DNA from: Pseudomonadota bacterium
GTDB lineage: Bacteria > Pseudomonadota > Alphaproteobacteria > Rhizobiales > Xanthobacteraceae
Length of the DNA: 17,864 bases
Assembly: GCA_023430245.1 (NCBI GenBank)
Contig: JAEZBA010000504.1
Location: forward strand, 1 to 17,864
Reading direction: 5' to 3'
Below the pieces are notes generated by a model. It did not search any database. It was not told the origin of the DNA and saw only the letters and a program-made list of their open reading frames with translations. This document shows, piece after piece, positions 1 through 6,965 of the stretch. Position 1 is the stretch's first letter. Each line of letters begins with the position of its first letter. The position numbers and the translations under genes are program-made.

Positions 1-554
1 TCAAAGGTCAGCGCCGCATCGCCGCTGGCATCGACAAAACCGGTCGCCGCGACCGTGACGTCTCCGTACCGGGTCGCAAATTCAACCGAACGCACGCGGC
101 CACCATCCCGCACCACCTGCCGCATCACCGCTCCGAGCAACACCGTGATATTGGCCTTTCGAATCGCCTCTTCGATCCAGCGCGACAGCGCGATCTCGTC
201 ATACATCACGACGGTGGTGTTGGACGGACCACCGCGCAAATAATGCAGCGCGCCCTGCGCACCGAGATCGCGGAGAATGCCGTCGGCGATGCCGTGGGTG
301 ACCTGGGGACCGTCATAGCCATTGGCGAACAGACCGCAGAACGTGCCGATGATGGAATTCACCGCCTGCCCCCCGAGCGCCGGCAGGCTGTCTGCAATTA
401 CGACCTTGCGGCCGAGAGCCGCGGCCTCCAGAGCCGCCGACACGCCGGCGATCCCGGCGCCGACCACGCAGATATCGGCTGTGACGGTTTGCGCGCTTCG
501 GCCGCTCCTGCGCACGATTCTGGTTGCGGTCGAAAAGTCACGATTGGCTGCCAT
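1..554 (-). CDS. FAD-dependent oxidoreductase (partial, N-terminal 184 residues)
   Basis: This is the start of a flavoprotein oxidoreductase; its C-terminal part lies beyond base 1. Translation from the ATG at 554 gives 184 residues without a stop. After about 25 basic, hydroxyl-rich residues comes a Rossmann FAD-binding beta-alpha-beta unit reading ICVVGAGIAGVSAALEAA, with the GxGxxG glycines at about residues 33-38. It is followed by ALGGQAVNSIIGTFCGLF, typical of the FAD_oxidored (PF12831-like) group, whose members include enzymes of unknown substrate. The start is supported by GGGGAG a few bases upstream. The gene is divergent from the receiver gene at 738, leaving a 183-bp shared upstream region. 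The family is confident, but the substrate cannot be told from this fragment. Glycerol-3-phosphate-like, thiazole or fumarate-type oxidoreductases are not excluded. Confidence 0.85.
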   Translation of the reverse strand, partial: MAANRDFSTATRIVRRSGRSAQTVTADICVVGAGIAGVSAALEAAALGRKVVIADSLPALGGQAVNSIIGTFCGLFANGYDGPQVTHGIADGILRDLGAQGALHYLRGGPSNTTVVMYDEIALSRWIEEAIRKANITVLLGAVMRQVVRDGGRVRSVEFATRYGDVTVAATGFVDASGDAALTF

Positions 555-737
555 GAAATGCTCCCCGGCGAGCGTTCTAGTTCACTGCGCCCGGCATTGG
601 AACGCCTGACCGGCGCCCGCTCAGGGCCGTCACCGCACCGCAGCCTCAAAAGCGGGGCACTGCCGGTGCAGCGATCAGCTCCGCTGTTAACCACCCGTTA
701 TCCTCAATCGGCGATTAATATCGCTGGACCATCGCGT
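555..737. promoter_or_regulatory. Divergent intergenic region between oxidoreductase and receiver gene
   Basis: This 183-bp stretch lies between two divergent genes and must hold both promoters if each is transcribed alone. The right half is more AT-rich than its surroundings. It contains TTAA-N7-TTAT at 687-701 and a short inverted repeat, GCGAT-TAAT-ATCGC, at 711-724. I see no clear -35/-10 pair. An open frame runs through here into the receiver gene, but its translation is low-complexity and unlike any domain, so I treat it as non-coding. Confidence 0.5.
687..701 (+). promoter_or_regulatory. Possible CtrA-like site TTAA-N7-TTAT
   Basis: TTAA at 687-690 and TTAT at 698-701 are separated by exactly 7 bases. 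This is one mismatch from the CtrA consensus TTAA-N7-TTAA known in alphaproteobacteria, where CtrA controls motility and chemotaxis genes. It lies 36 bp before the proposed ATG of the receiver gene. A match of this size can arise by chance, so confidence is low. Confidence 0.25.
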
Positions 738-1394
738 ATGACGCGTCCGACGCCGACGCCTCGAGTGATTATCGTGCAAGCCGCCGAACAAAAGTCACGA
801 TCACTGAAGACCGCCTCGGTCAACCTGCGCGACCTCACGATTTTGATCGCGGATCCAGGGACCTACACACGCCGGGTTGTCTACGGGATGCTACGCGGCT
901 TTGGCGCGAACCGCATTTTGGAGGCTGCAGATGCGGCCGACGTCCTCTCCGCATTAATGCAACAAAAGATCGATATTCTGATCCTCGATGCCAAGCTTCC
1001 GCCGCAGGACGGCCTTGCCGTAACGCTGGCGATCCGCCGCAACCCGGATAACGAGAACCGTACCCTGCCGATCCTGATCATGACCAGTGACGCCCAGCAA
1101 TCAACCGTGAAGGAAGCTCGCGACGCCGGCGCCAGCATGGTGGTGGCCAAGCCGATGTCGCCGACGACGCTTTATGACCGCCTGGTCTGGATCGCATTCG
1201 ACCGGCGTCAGTTCATCGATTGCCCGACCTATTTCGGACCCGATCGGCGCTTCAAGATCGAGGGTTACCCCACCGGCGTCGGCCGCCGGGCCAGCGACAA
1301 GACCATAGAGGTCTCGGACGCGACCGAACCCAATCTGGAACAGGACGATATCGATAGCCTGTTTCAGGCCGCGCGCGCGGGACAGAACGAATGA
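738..1394 (+). CDS. CheY-type response regulator with C-terminal extension
   Basis: This is a 218-residue protein with one receiver domain (about residues 32-155) and no DNA-binding or enzymatic output domain. The phospho-acceptor is D84 in ILILDAKLP. T116 (IMTSD) and K138 (VVAKP) complete the switch. The acidic pocket reads ILIADPG, so only D39 remains and the first Asp of the usual pair is Ala. The tail (about 156-218) holds a GPDRRF-type basic segment and then LEQDDIDSLFQ (200-210), which resembles the CheY-binding peptide at the start of FliM. The ATG at 738 has no strong Shine-Dalgarno sequence; in-frame GTGs at 765 and 774 are alternatives. The longer frame back to 243 is rejected. The stop overlaps the next ATG by 4 nt, so the two are probably co-translated. 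The role is inferred to be chemotaxis or flagellar signalling, from the neighbours. Confidence 0.85.
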   Translation: MTRPTPTPRVIIVQAAEQKSRSLKTASVNLRDLTILIADPGTYTRRVVYGMLRGFGANRILEAADAADVLSALMQQKIDILILDAKLPPQDGLAVTLAIRRNPDNENRTLPILIMTSDAQQSTVKEARDAGASMVVAKPMSPTTLYDRLVWIAFDRRQFIDCPTYFGPDRRFKIEGYPTGVGRRASDKTIEVSDATEPNLEQDDIDSLFQAARAGQNE

Positions 1395-1900
1395 CCGACA
1401 ACACCCCGCCGAATGTGCGCATCTTTGCGGTCAAGACCCGGTTTCAGGAACTGGCGCAGCGTCCGGGCGGCGTCCCGCGCGAGATCGCGATCCAGCAGGC
1501 CGATTCGCAGATCGAGGACTTCAGAACCGAGTATGTGGACTGGGTCGAACACGAAGTGCAGGAACTGATGAAAGCGCTCTACGCCGTAGAGGGGGGACAA
1601 GCGGAACCGGCGCAGGTCGAGGTCATTTATCGGCGCTGCCGCCAGTTGCGGGACACCGGCTCAACCATGGGTCTCAGTCTGCTCAGTTTCATTTCCGATA
1701 ATCTGTGCAGGGTGCTCGACACCGTCAAAAACGGCGCGCCTTACGATGCCGAAGTGGTCCAGTGCCACATGGACGCACTCCTGCTGGCCAAGCAGGATGC
1801 CTATCGCAAGCTTGGTCCAGAGCAGGTGCCGGAAATGACCAGCGGCCTTCACCGCATGCTGGAGCGCGCAAATCGCAGCCTGGCCGGCAAGAGCGGATAA
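1391..1900 (+). CDS. Small helical protein, possible histidine-less HPt-like domain
   Basis: This is a 169-residue soluble protein of unrecognised family. It overlaps the upstream receiver gene by ATGA and should be translationally coupled to it. It is predicted by eye to be almost all alpha-helical, with no signal peptide and no membrane segment. Residues 83-94 (CRQLRDTGSTMG) follow the spacing of the HPt active-site helix, normally of the form AHxLKGxAxxxG, but the phosphorylatable His position is Arg84. The flanking helices, WVEHEVQELMKAL before and FISDNLCRVLD after, fit a four-helix bundle. If this reading is right it would be a pseudo-HPt that binds a receiver without phosphotransfer. 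It could equally be an unrelated helical scaffold. Its stop is 27 bp from the convergent end of the chemotaxis unit. Confidence 0.75.
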   Translation: MTDNTPPNVRIFAVKTRFQELAQRPGGVPREIAIQQADSQIEDFRTEYVDWVEHEVQELMKALYAVEGGQAEPAQVEVIYRRCRQLRDTGSTMGLSLLSFISDNLCRVLDTVKNGAPYDAEVVQCHMDALLLAKQDAYRKLGPEQVPEMTSGLHRMLERANRSLAGKSG

Positions 1901-1927
1901 GGCGAAGCGCGCCTCCAGTCCGCCATC

Positions 1928-2395
1928 CTAGAAGACGACGTCGACCTCGAGCTCGGATTCCGACGGCTCCGGCAATGGCTGGAATACCGTTCCGAGGCCA
2001 TTTTCCAGGCGGTCCAGAAAGCGCTCCTTCAGGTCGGCGAGTGTGATGTCGTGAATTACATCGCGCCCGAACGGGACTCGCGGTCCATCGCCCGCCGCAG
2101 GAAGCAAATTGGTCGAATCCGCATAACGCGCCAGCGCGCCGCTCAAGGCTTCGAATTCCTGCTTGAGCCGATCGAAGCTTTGCAGCGTCACAATCAACTC
2201 GCGATCGGGCCTCCCGTCGCGCGTTACAATATCGGTCACGCGGGCAACCGTATCCTCCAGTTCGCGAACATTGTCGAGAAACAGCGTCGCGAGAACGCCG
2301 AGCAAAGCCGCGATTTCCGATAGCGCGCCATCCGGCGCGGCGGTACCCGCCGGCTGGACGTCCGGCCCGACACCCAACGCAGCACCGGCACTCAT
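1928..2395 (-). CDS. Candidate CheY-P phosphatase (DXXXQ motif, CheZ/CheT-like)
   Basis: This is a 155-residue acidic, helical protein and the last gene of the chemotaxis unit. Its ATG directly follows the TAA of cheY with no spacing, so translation is probably coupled. Residues 70-81 read TLQSFDRLKQEF; D75 and Q79 form the D-x-x-x-Q pattern used by CheZ-type phosphatases, where E. coli CheZ has QDFQDLTGQ. The helix before it (LLGVLATLFLDNVRELEDTV) is amphipathic. The protein ends in an acidic tail, ESELEVDVVF, roughly comparable to the CheY-binding C-terminus of CheZ. Sinorhizobium CheT is a known alphaproteobacterial DXXXQ phosphatase encoded in a che operon. The function here is inferred from the motif and the position beside cheY. 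Overall length is shorter than CheZ, and similarity outside the motif is not obvious. Confidence 0.8.
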   Translation of the reverse strand: MSAGAALGVGPDVQPAGTAAPDGALSEIAALLGVLATLFLDNVRELEDTVARVTDIVTRDGRPDRELIVTLQSFDRLKQEFEALSGALARYADSTNLLPAAGDGPRVPFGRDVIHDITLADLKERFLDRLENGLGTVFQPLPEPSESELEVDVVF

Positions 2396-2785
2396 TTACG
2401 ACAGCTTTCCCATAACCTGTTCGATTTTCTGACGCAGCACCTGCGCGGTGAAGGGCTTGATCAGATAGTTGTTGACCCCAGCCTGCGCAGCCTTGACCAC
2501 GAGTTCGCGATCGCCCCGGCCGGTCAGCAGAATGAACGGGACCCGCCGCACCACTGGATGACCGCGCACAGCGCGCAGGAGGTCGAGGCCGTCCATCTCG
2601 TCCATGTAATAGTCCGACAGGATCAGGTCGATCGGCTGCAGCGAGGCGATTTCCATCGCCTTCTTCCCGTTCTCGGCCTCATGGATGAGGCGGATGCCGA
2701 TCTGTTCCAAGATCAGCGCCGTCATCTTCCGTACGCTTTCCTGATCATCGACCACCAGGACCTTAAGCGCCACCGCATTTGGCAT
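2396..2785 (-). CDS. cheY: Chemotaxis response regulator CheY
   Basis: This is a single-domain receiver of 129 residues that carries the phosphoryl signal from CheA to the flagellar motor or acts as a phosphate sink. The acidic pair is D13/D14 (VLVVDDQ), the acceptor is D58 (LILSDYYMDEMDG), and the switch residues are T88 (ILLTG) and K110 (YLIKPF). The frame opens further upstream, but the ATG at 2785 is chosen because GAGGAG lies a few bases before it and because the extra 10 residues would be atypical for CheY. It sits between cheA (57-bp gap) and the DXXXQ protein, which abuts its stop. Which of the receivers here contacts the motor cannot be told from sequence alone. Confidence 0.95.
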   Translation of the reverse strand: MPNAVALKVLVVDDQESVRKMTALILEQIGIRLIHEAENGKKAMEIASLQPIDLILSDYYMDEMDGLDLLRAVRGHPVVRRVPFILLTGRGDRELVVKAAQAGVNNYLIKPFTAQVLRQKIEQVMGKLS

Positions 2786-2842
2786 TTTCTTTCTCCTCAA
2801 CTCGACGGACGACACTGGGTCGGCCCTGCTCGTAGCCCAATG

Positions 2843-5098
2843 TCATGCAACTTTCGCGAATGCATTTCCTTTTTGCGCAGCGGCCGGCGAAGACGTCTCT
2901 ACCGCAAGATCGGAGAGCTTCTCGACGTCGAGAATCAGCGCAACACTTCCATTACCGAGGATGGTGGCAGCCGCGACCCCTGGGACAGGGCCGTAGCTTT
3001 CCTCGATACTCTTGACCACGACCTGCTGATGTCCGCACAGTTCGTCTGCCACCAGCCCGAGCCTGGTGCCATCGCCGGCATCGGTGATGATCACGACGCA
3101 TTCGCCGGAGAGATCGGCCGACGAGCCGATATGAAGCAGATCGCCGAGATAGACCAGCGGAACCAGATCACCACGCAATTGCAGCATGCCGCGGGTCCCG
3201 ACCAGGTTGTTGATGCTGGAGCGCGGCGGCCGCAGGCATTCCACGATCATCGACATCGGCATGACATAGGTTTCGCGGCCGACCTTGAAGACCATGCCGT
3301 CCATCACCGCAAGGGTCAGCGGCAACGAGAACTGGATGGTCGTACCCTTGCCGCGGACCGACTGCATGGAAAGCCGGCCGCCGATCTCCTGGATGTTGGT
3401 TTTCACCACATCCATTCCGACGCCGCGGCCGGAGATGTCGGAGATGACATCGGCAGTCGAGAATCCCGGCATCATGACCAGGTTGTTGATCTCGTCGTCG
3501 CTGAGCTGCGCGTCCGCGCTTACAAGGCCCTTCTCGCGCGCCTTCTGCAGGACCTTTTCGGTGTTGATGCCACCGCCATCGTCACTGACTTCGATTACGA
3601 TCCGTCCACCACGGTGGTCGGCGGAGAGGCGAATAACGCCCTCCTCGTTCTTTCCGGCGGCGACACGGACCTCGGGCAGTTCAATACCGTGATCGACTGA
3701 ATTGCGGATGATATGCGTCAACGGATCGGTCAGCCGCTCGATAATGGAGCGGTCGACCTCGGTCGTTTCACCCGAGAGTTCGAGGCGAATTTTCTTTCCG
3801 ACCTTCACGGCAGTCTCGCGGACGAGTCGTGGCATCCGCTGGAACACGGTGCCGACCGCTTGCGCGCGCATCGACATCAGGCCGTCTTTCAACTCGCGGG
3901 TATGATGCACGACTTCGTCGAGAATTTGCGACAGCCGGTCGCTCACGCCCTCGGGAAGATCGTGAACGATCTGACCGAGCATGGCCTGCGCAATCACGAG
4001 TTCTCCGACCATGTTGACAACGCGGTCGATCTTCTCCAGCTCGATCCGGGTTGTGGTCGCCGCCGGTTTGCTCGACCGTGCAGGCCGGTCCGCTGACGGG
4101 GCAGCCGTGGTCGATACCTGATCGCTTGGCACGGGAGCCATCGCTTTGACCGGCTGCGGCGTCGGATCGACAGGATCCAACGCCTGAACCGGCGCCGGTG
4201 CCGCGGCGGGCACCACCGGCGGTGCCACGTCGAGCACCGGGAGCTGTTCGGGCAGGCCGTCAGCCGCTATCGGTTCGGCCGGGCTAGCCCCAACTTCAGT
4301 GATGGCAATCTCGCAGTCTCCCACGAAATCGAAGATGTCGCTGAGCTGTTCGCGCGTCGCATCGGTGCGTAGCGTCCCGTTCCAGCTGAGATAGGCGATT
4401 TCCGGCCGCAACGACGTCAGATCCGGTAACCGCTCGCAGTTCGCCGAAAGATCGAGCTCCCCCAGCTGACGCAATTGCCGTACCACCAGCAGCGGATCGC
4501 TGCCATTCTTGAGCATGTCGGCATTGGGAGAAAACGCGATTTCGAAAGACCGCGAGGCCGGCTCCTCTGAAGCGAGGTCTGCCATCACCGGTGTGAAGTC
4601 GATGCCGTCGAAATCCGACATCTCGTCGTTGTCGGCATTATCGCCATCCACACGTACCGGCACAAAATCCAGGCCCTCGAAATCCGCGGGGGCTTCCTCT
4701 TCGCCGGAGGAATCCTTGCCAAGCAAACCTTCAAGCGACGCACGGCAATCGTCGCCGAAACCAGACGGAATCGGGTCTCCCGCGCGGGTAATCTGCACGA
4801 GGTCGGTCAACACGTCGCTCGATGCCAACAGGACGTCGATCACCTCGGTGGTGGCGGCCAGATCGCCGCGCCGGACGGCATCCAGTGTGGTCTCAAACAC
4901 GTGGGCGAAACCAACCAATGCCTCAAAGCCGAAAATGCCGGCCCCACCCTTCACCGAATGCACCGCACGGAACACGGCATTGACGGTATCGTCGGAGCCG
5001 AGGCCTTCGCGCATATCGCTCAGGCCCTGCTCTATCAGTTGCATCCCTTCCGCGCACTCGTCGAAGAAGGTCTGCTTGAGTTGATCGAAACTCGCCAT
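2843..5098 (-). CDS. cheA: Chemotaxis histidine kinase CheA
   Basis: This is a 751-residue kinase that autophosphorylates under receptor control and passes phosphate to CheY and CheB. Domains in order: P1 HPt with H47 in AVHSVKGGAGIFG; an acidic linker (about 130-180); a P2-like regulator-binding domain (about 185-270); a Pro/Ala-rich linker (about 270-345); P3 dimerisation (about 350-405); P4 ATPase with N466 (IIRNSVDHG), DDGGG (506-510) and GRGVGMD (557-563); and a CheW-like P5 (about 595-735). The acidic linker contains a near-perfect duplicated segment, DFEGLDFVPV (139-148) and DFDGIDFTPV (162-171). The ATG at 5098 has a purine-rich AGGAAAGGA upstream, and the STAS-receiver gene ends 15 bp before. 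All catalytic residues are present, so it should be active. Confidence 0.97.
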   Translation of the reverse strand: MASFDQLKQTFFDECAEGMQLIEQGLSDMREGLGSDDTVNAVFRAVHSVKGGAGIFGFEALVGFAHVFETTLDAVRRGDLAATTEVIDVLLASSDVLTDLVQITRAGDPIPSGFGDDCRASLEGLLGKDSSGEEEAPADFEGLDFVPVRVDGDNADNDEMSDFDGIDFTPVMADLASEEPASRSFEIAFSPNADMLKNGSDPLLVVRQLRQLGELDLSANCERLPDLTSLRPEIAYLSWNGTLRTDATREQLSDIFDFVGDCEIAITEVGASPAEPIAADGLPEQLPVLDVAPPVVPAAAPAPVQALDPVDPTPQPVKAMAPVPSDQVSTTAAPSADRPARSSKPAATTTRIELEKIDRVVNMVGELVIAQAMLGQIVHDLPEGVSDRLSQILDEVVHHTRELKDGLMSMRAQAVGTVFQRMPRLVRETAVKVGKKIRLELSGETTEVDRSIIERLTDPLTHIIRNSVDHGIELPEVRVAAGKNEEGVIRLSADHRGGRIVIEVSDDGGGINTEKVLQKAREKGLVSADAQLSDDEINNLVMMPGFSTADVISDISGRGVGMDVVKTNIQEIGGRLSMQSVRGKGTTIQFSLPLTLAVMDGMVFKVGRETYVMPMSMIVECLRPPRSSINNLVGTRGMLQLRGDLVPLVYLGDLLHIGSSADLSGECVVIITDAGDGTRLGLVADELCGHQQVVVKSIEESYGPVPGVAAATILGNGSVALILDVEKLSDLAVETSSPAAAQKGNAFAKVA

Positions 5099-5113
5099 CG
5101 GCGTCGTCCTTTC

Positions 5114-5827
5114 CTAGCAGGCCACCTTGCGAACGGTAGCGATCAGCCGCTCCGGATCGAACGGCTTCACCAACCAGCCCGTGGCGCCGGCTGCGCGTGC
5201 GATATTCTTCTTTTCGGCCTCGCTTTCGGTGGTGAGGACGAGAATCGGGGTTGTCTTGTGCTCGGGGCGCGCCCGCAGCTGGCGCACGACTTCGTATCCG
5301 TCCATGCGGGGCATGTTGATGTCGGTGATGACGACATCAACATTCTCGCGCTCGAGCATGTCGATGCCATCCTTGCCGTCGACAGCCTGAATCACGTCGA
5401 ACCCGGCATCGACCAGGGTCAGCATCAGCATGTCTCGCATGGTCTTGGAATCGTCGATGGTGAGGATCCGCAGGTTGCCGATGGCAGAGGCTGACTCCTC
5501 GATGATATCCACGGCGGGGACGCTCTGATCACCATGCGGCAACGATGCTTCCACCGGAGCCTCGACGGCAGGTTCTGGCACTTCTTGCATACCGTGGCTC
5601 CAGTCGAACCCGAGATCGGCGAATGCCTGCATAAAGGCGTCCGATGGCTGATCGATCCAGACCTTGGTGTCCCGCTTGGCAGCCAGCAATATCTGAAGAC
5701 ACGGCAGCGTCAGCACCTCAACCTCGGACGCGTCCACCCGCACGCCACCCGCGGCCTGCGCTTCCCGCAAAATCGATTCGTGAAGCGTGATGGCGGCGGT
5801 CAGATCGAGCACCTTCGGCAGTTTCAT
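5114..5827 (-). CDS. STAS-receiver fusion (CheS-like domain joined to CheY)
   Basis: This is a 237-residue two-domain protein. Residues 1 to about 80 look like a STAS fold, with the signature VDASEVEVLTLPCLQILLAA (31-50). The residues at the position of the phosphorylatable Ser of SpoIIAA-type antagonists are Leu-Pro-Cys (41-43), so phosphorylation there is unlikely. A Pro/Glu-rich linker (about 81-117) follows. The second domain is a full receiver with D125/D126, acceptor D169 (VVITDINMPRMDG), T199 and K221 (LVKPF). In Sinorhizobium meliloti, the small protein CheS is encoded next to cheY1, binds CheA and speeds drainage of CheY1-P. A fusion of these two functions is the natural guess, but homology of the N-terminus to CheS is inferred, not proven. 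GAGGGG precedes the ATG. It lies between cheB (49-bp AT-rich gap) and cheA (15 bp). Confidence 0.92.
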   Translation of the reverse strand: MKLPKVLDLTAAITLHESILREAQAAGGVRVDASEVEVLTLPCLQILLAAKRDTKVWIDQPSDAFMQAFADLGFDWSHGMQEVPEPAVEAPVEASLPHGDQSVPAVDIIEESASAIGNLRILTIDDSKTMRDMLMLTLVDAGFDVIQAVDGKDGIDMLERENVDVVITDINMPRMDGYEVVRQLRARPEHKTTPILVLTTESEAEKKNIARAAGATGWLVKPFDPERLIATVRKVAC

Positions 5828-5876
5828 AACGATCCCCTCAATTCATCTCTAAAATCATCATTGCAAATTTTCCGTG

Positions 5877-6956
5877 TCAGCCGGCCTGCGCCATACGCTG
5901 AGATGCCGGCGATCCCATCTTGCCCTCGTAAGCGTCGAGAATTGCGTCAGCGACCTGGTTCAACGAGCATTGACGCATCACCGCGCCGCGTTCGAACGCC
6001 ACCTGCGGCATCCCGTAGATCAGCGACGATGCTTCGTCCTGGCCGACCGTCAGTCCGCCGGCCTTGCGCAGCTCGAGCAGGCCATCGGCTCCGTCTTTGC
6101 CCATACCGGTCAGAATAACGCCGATCGCCGATCGGCCAACGACACGCGCGACCGACCGAAACAGTACGTCGACCGACGGCCGATGACCGCTGGTCGGCGG
6201 ACCGTCATCAAGGGCACAGCGATAACCGACCGCAGCCTTCACGACCTGCAAGTGATGGGAGCCCGGCGCGATATAGACATGGCCCTGCTCGATAACGTCA
6301 CCATCCGCCGCTTCGGAGACAGCCATCGGGCATTCGCGGTTCAGACGCTGCGCGAACGCGGCGGTGAAACGCGGCGGCATATGTTGGGTGATCACGATGG
6401 GCGGGCAGTCCGGCGGCAGGTTCATCAAAACGGTTTTCAGCGCCTCGACCCCGCCTGTCGATGCGCCGATCGCAACGATCTTGCCATTGGGTCGGACCGA
6501 GCGGACCGCTTTCTTGGCTGCGGGAGCAGTCATTGCAGCCCGAGCGGACATGCGGGTGCGAGCGGCGGCCTTTACCTTGGCCTGCAATTCACTCGCCAGC
6601 GCCGGTAGTGCGTGGGCAGCGTCAGCGGATGGCTTGGCAATGAAATCCACCGCGCCGATTTCAAGCGCTTCGAGCGTGATATCGGCACCGGCTTGCGTCA
6701 ATGTCGAGACCATGATCACCGGCATCGGGCGCAATGTCATGATCTTGCGCAGAAACGTGATGCCATCCATGTGCGGCATCTCTACATCGAGCGTCACAAC
6801 GTCAGGGTTCAGTGCCTTGATTTGATCGCGCGCGGCGTAGGGATCGTCGGCAGTGCCGACAACTTCAATCTCAGGATCGGAGGACAACAAGGTGGTCAGC
6901 AACTGCCGAATCAGCGCTGAATCGTCCACGATCAAAACTCGTACCGGTCTACCCAT
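5877..6956 (-). CDS. cheB: Chemotaxis protein-glutamate methylesterase/deamidase CheB
   Basis: This 359-residue enzyme removes methyl groups from receptor glutamates, and can deamidate glutamines, when phosphorylated by CheA. The N-terminal receiver has D11/D12, acceptor D57 (VVTLDVEMPHMDG), T85 and K108 (FIAKPS). An Ala-rich linker (about 115-155) leads to the esterase domain. Its catalytic triad is visible as S166 (IGASTGG), H192 (TQHMPP) and D288 (GMGKDGADG), close to the E. coli positions 164, 190 and 286. A GTG at 6959 lies directly before the ATG at 6956. The ATG is preferred because AGGGG is better spaced from it. The gene follows cheD after about 9 bp, so both adaptation enzymes are made together. 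Confidence 0.96.
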   Translation of the reverse strand: MGRPVRVLIVDDSALIRQLLTTLLSSDPEIEVVGTADDPYAARDQIKALNPDVVTLDVEMPHMDGITFLRKIMTLRPMPVIMVSTLTQAGADITLEALEIGAVDFIAKPSADAAHALPALASELQAKVKAAARTRMSARAAMTAPAAKKAVRSVRPNGKIVAIGASTGGVEALKTVLMNLPPDCPPIVITQHMPPRFTAAFAQRLNRECPMAVSEAADGDVIEQGHVYIAPGSHHLQVVKAAVGYRCALDDGPPTSGHRPSVDVLFRSVARVVGRSAIGVILTGMGKDGADGLLELRKAGGLTVGQDEASSLIYGMPQVAFERGAVMRQCSLNQVADAILDAYEGKMGSPASQRMAQAG

Positions 6957-6965
6957 CACCCGCCC

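Noticed and set aside
243..737. Upstream extension of the 218-aa receiver gene
   Set aside because: It is antisense to the FAD oxidoreductase start and then crosses the intergenic region; the translation has no domain character.
1901..1927. Bidirectional terminator between the convergent receiver unit and chemotaxis operon
   Set aside because: The 27-bp gap holds no inverted repeat and no T-run.
2558..3700. 380-residue open frame on the plus strand opposite cheY and cheA
   Set aside because: It is antisense to the intact cheY and cheA genes, is rich in His/Asp/Arg from codon mirroring and shows no domain.
5874..6608. 244-residue open frame on the plus strand opposite cheB
   Set aside because: It is antisense to cheB, which has its complete receiver and catalytic triad; the frame has no recognisable motif.
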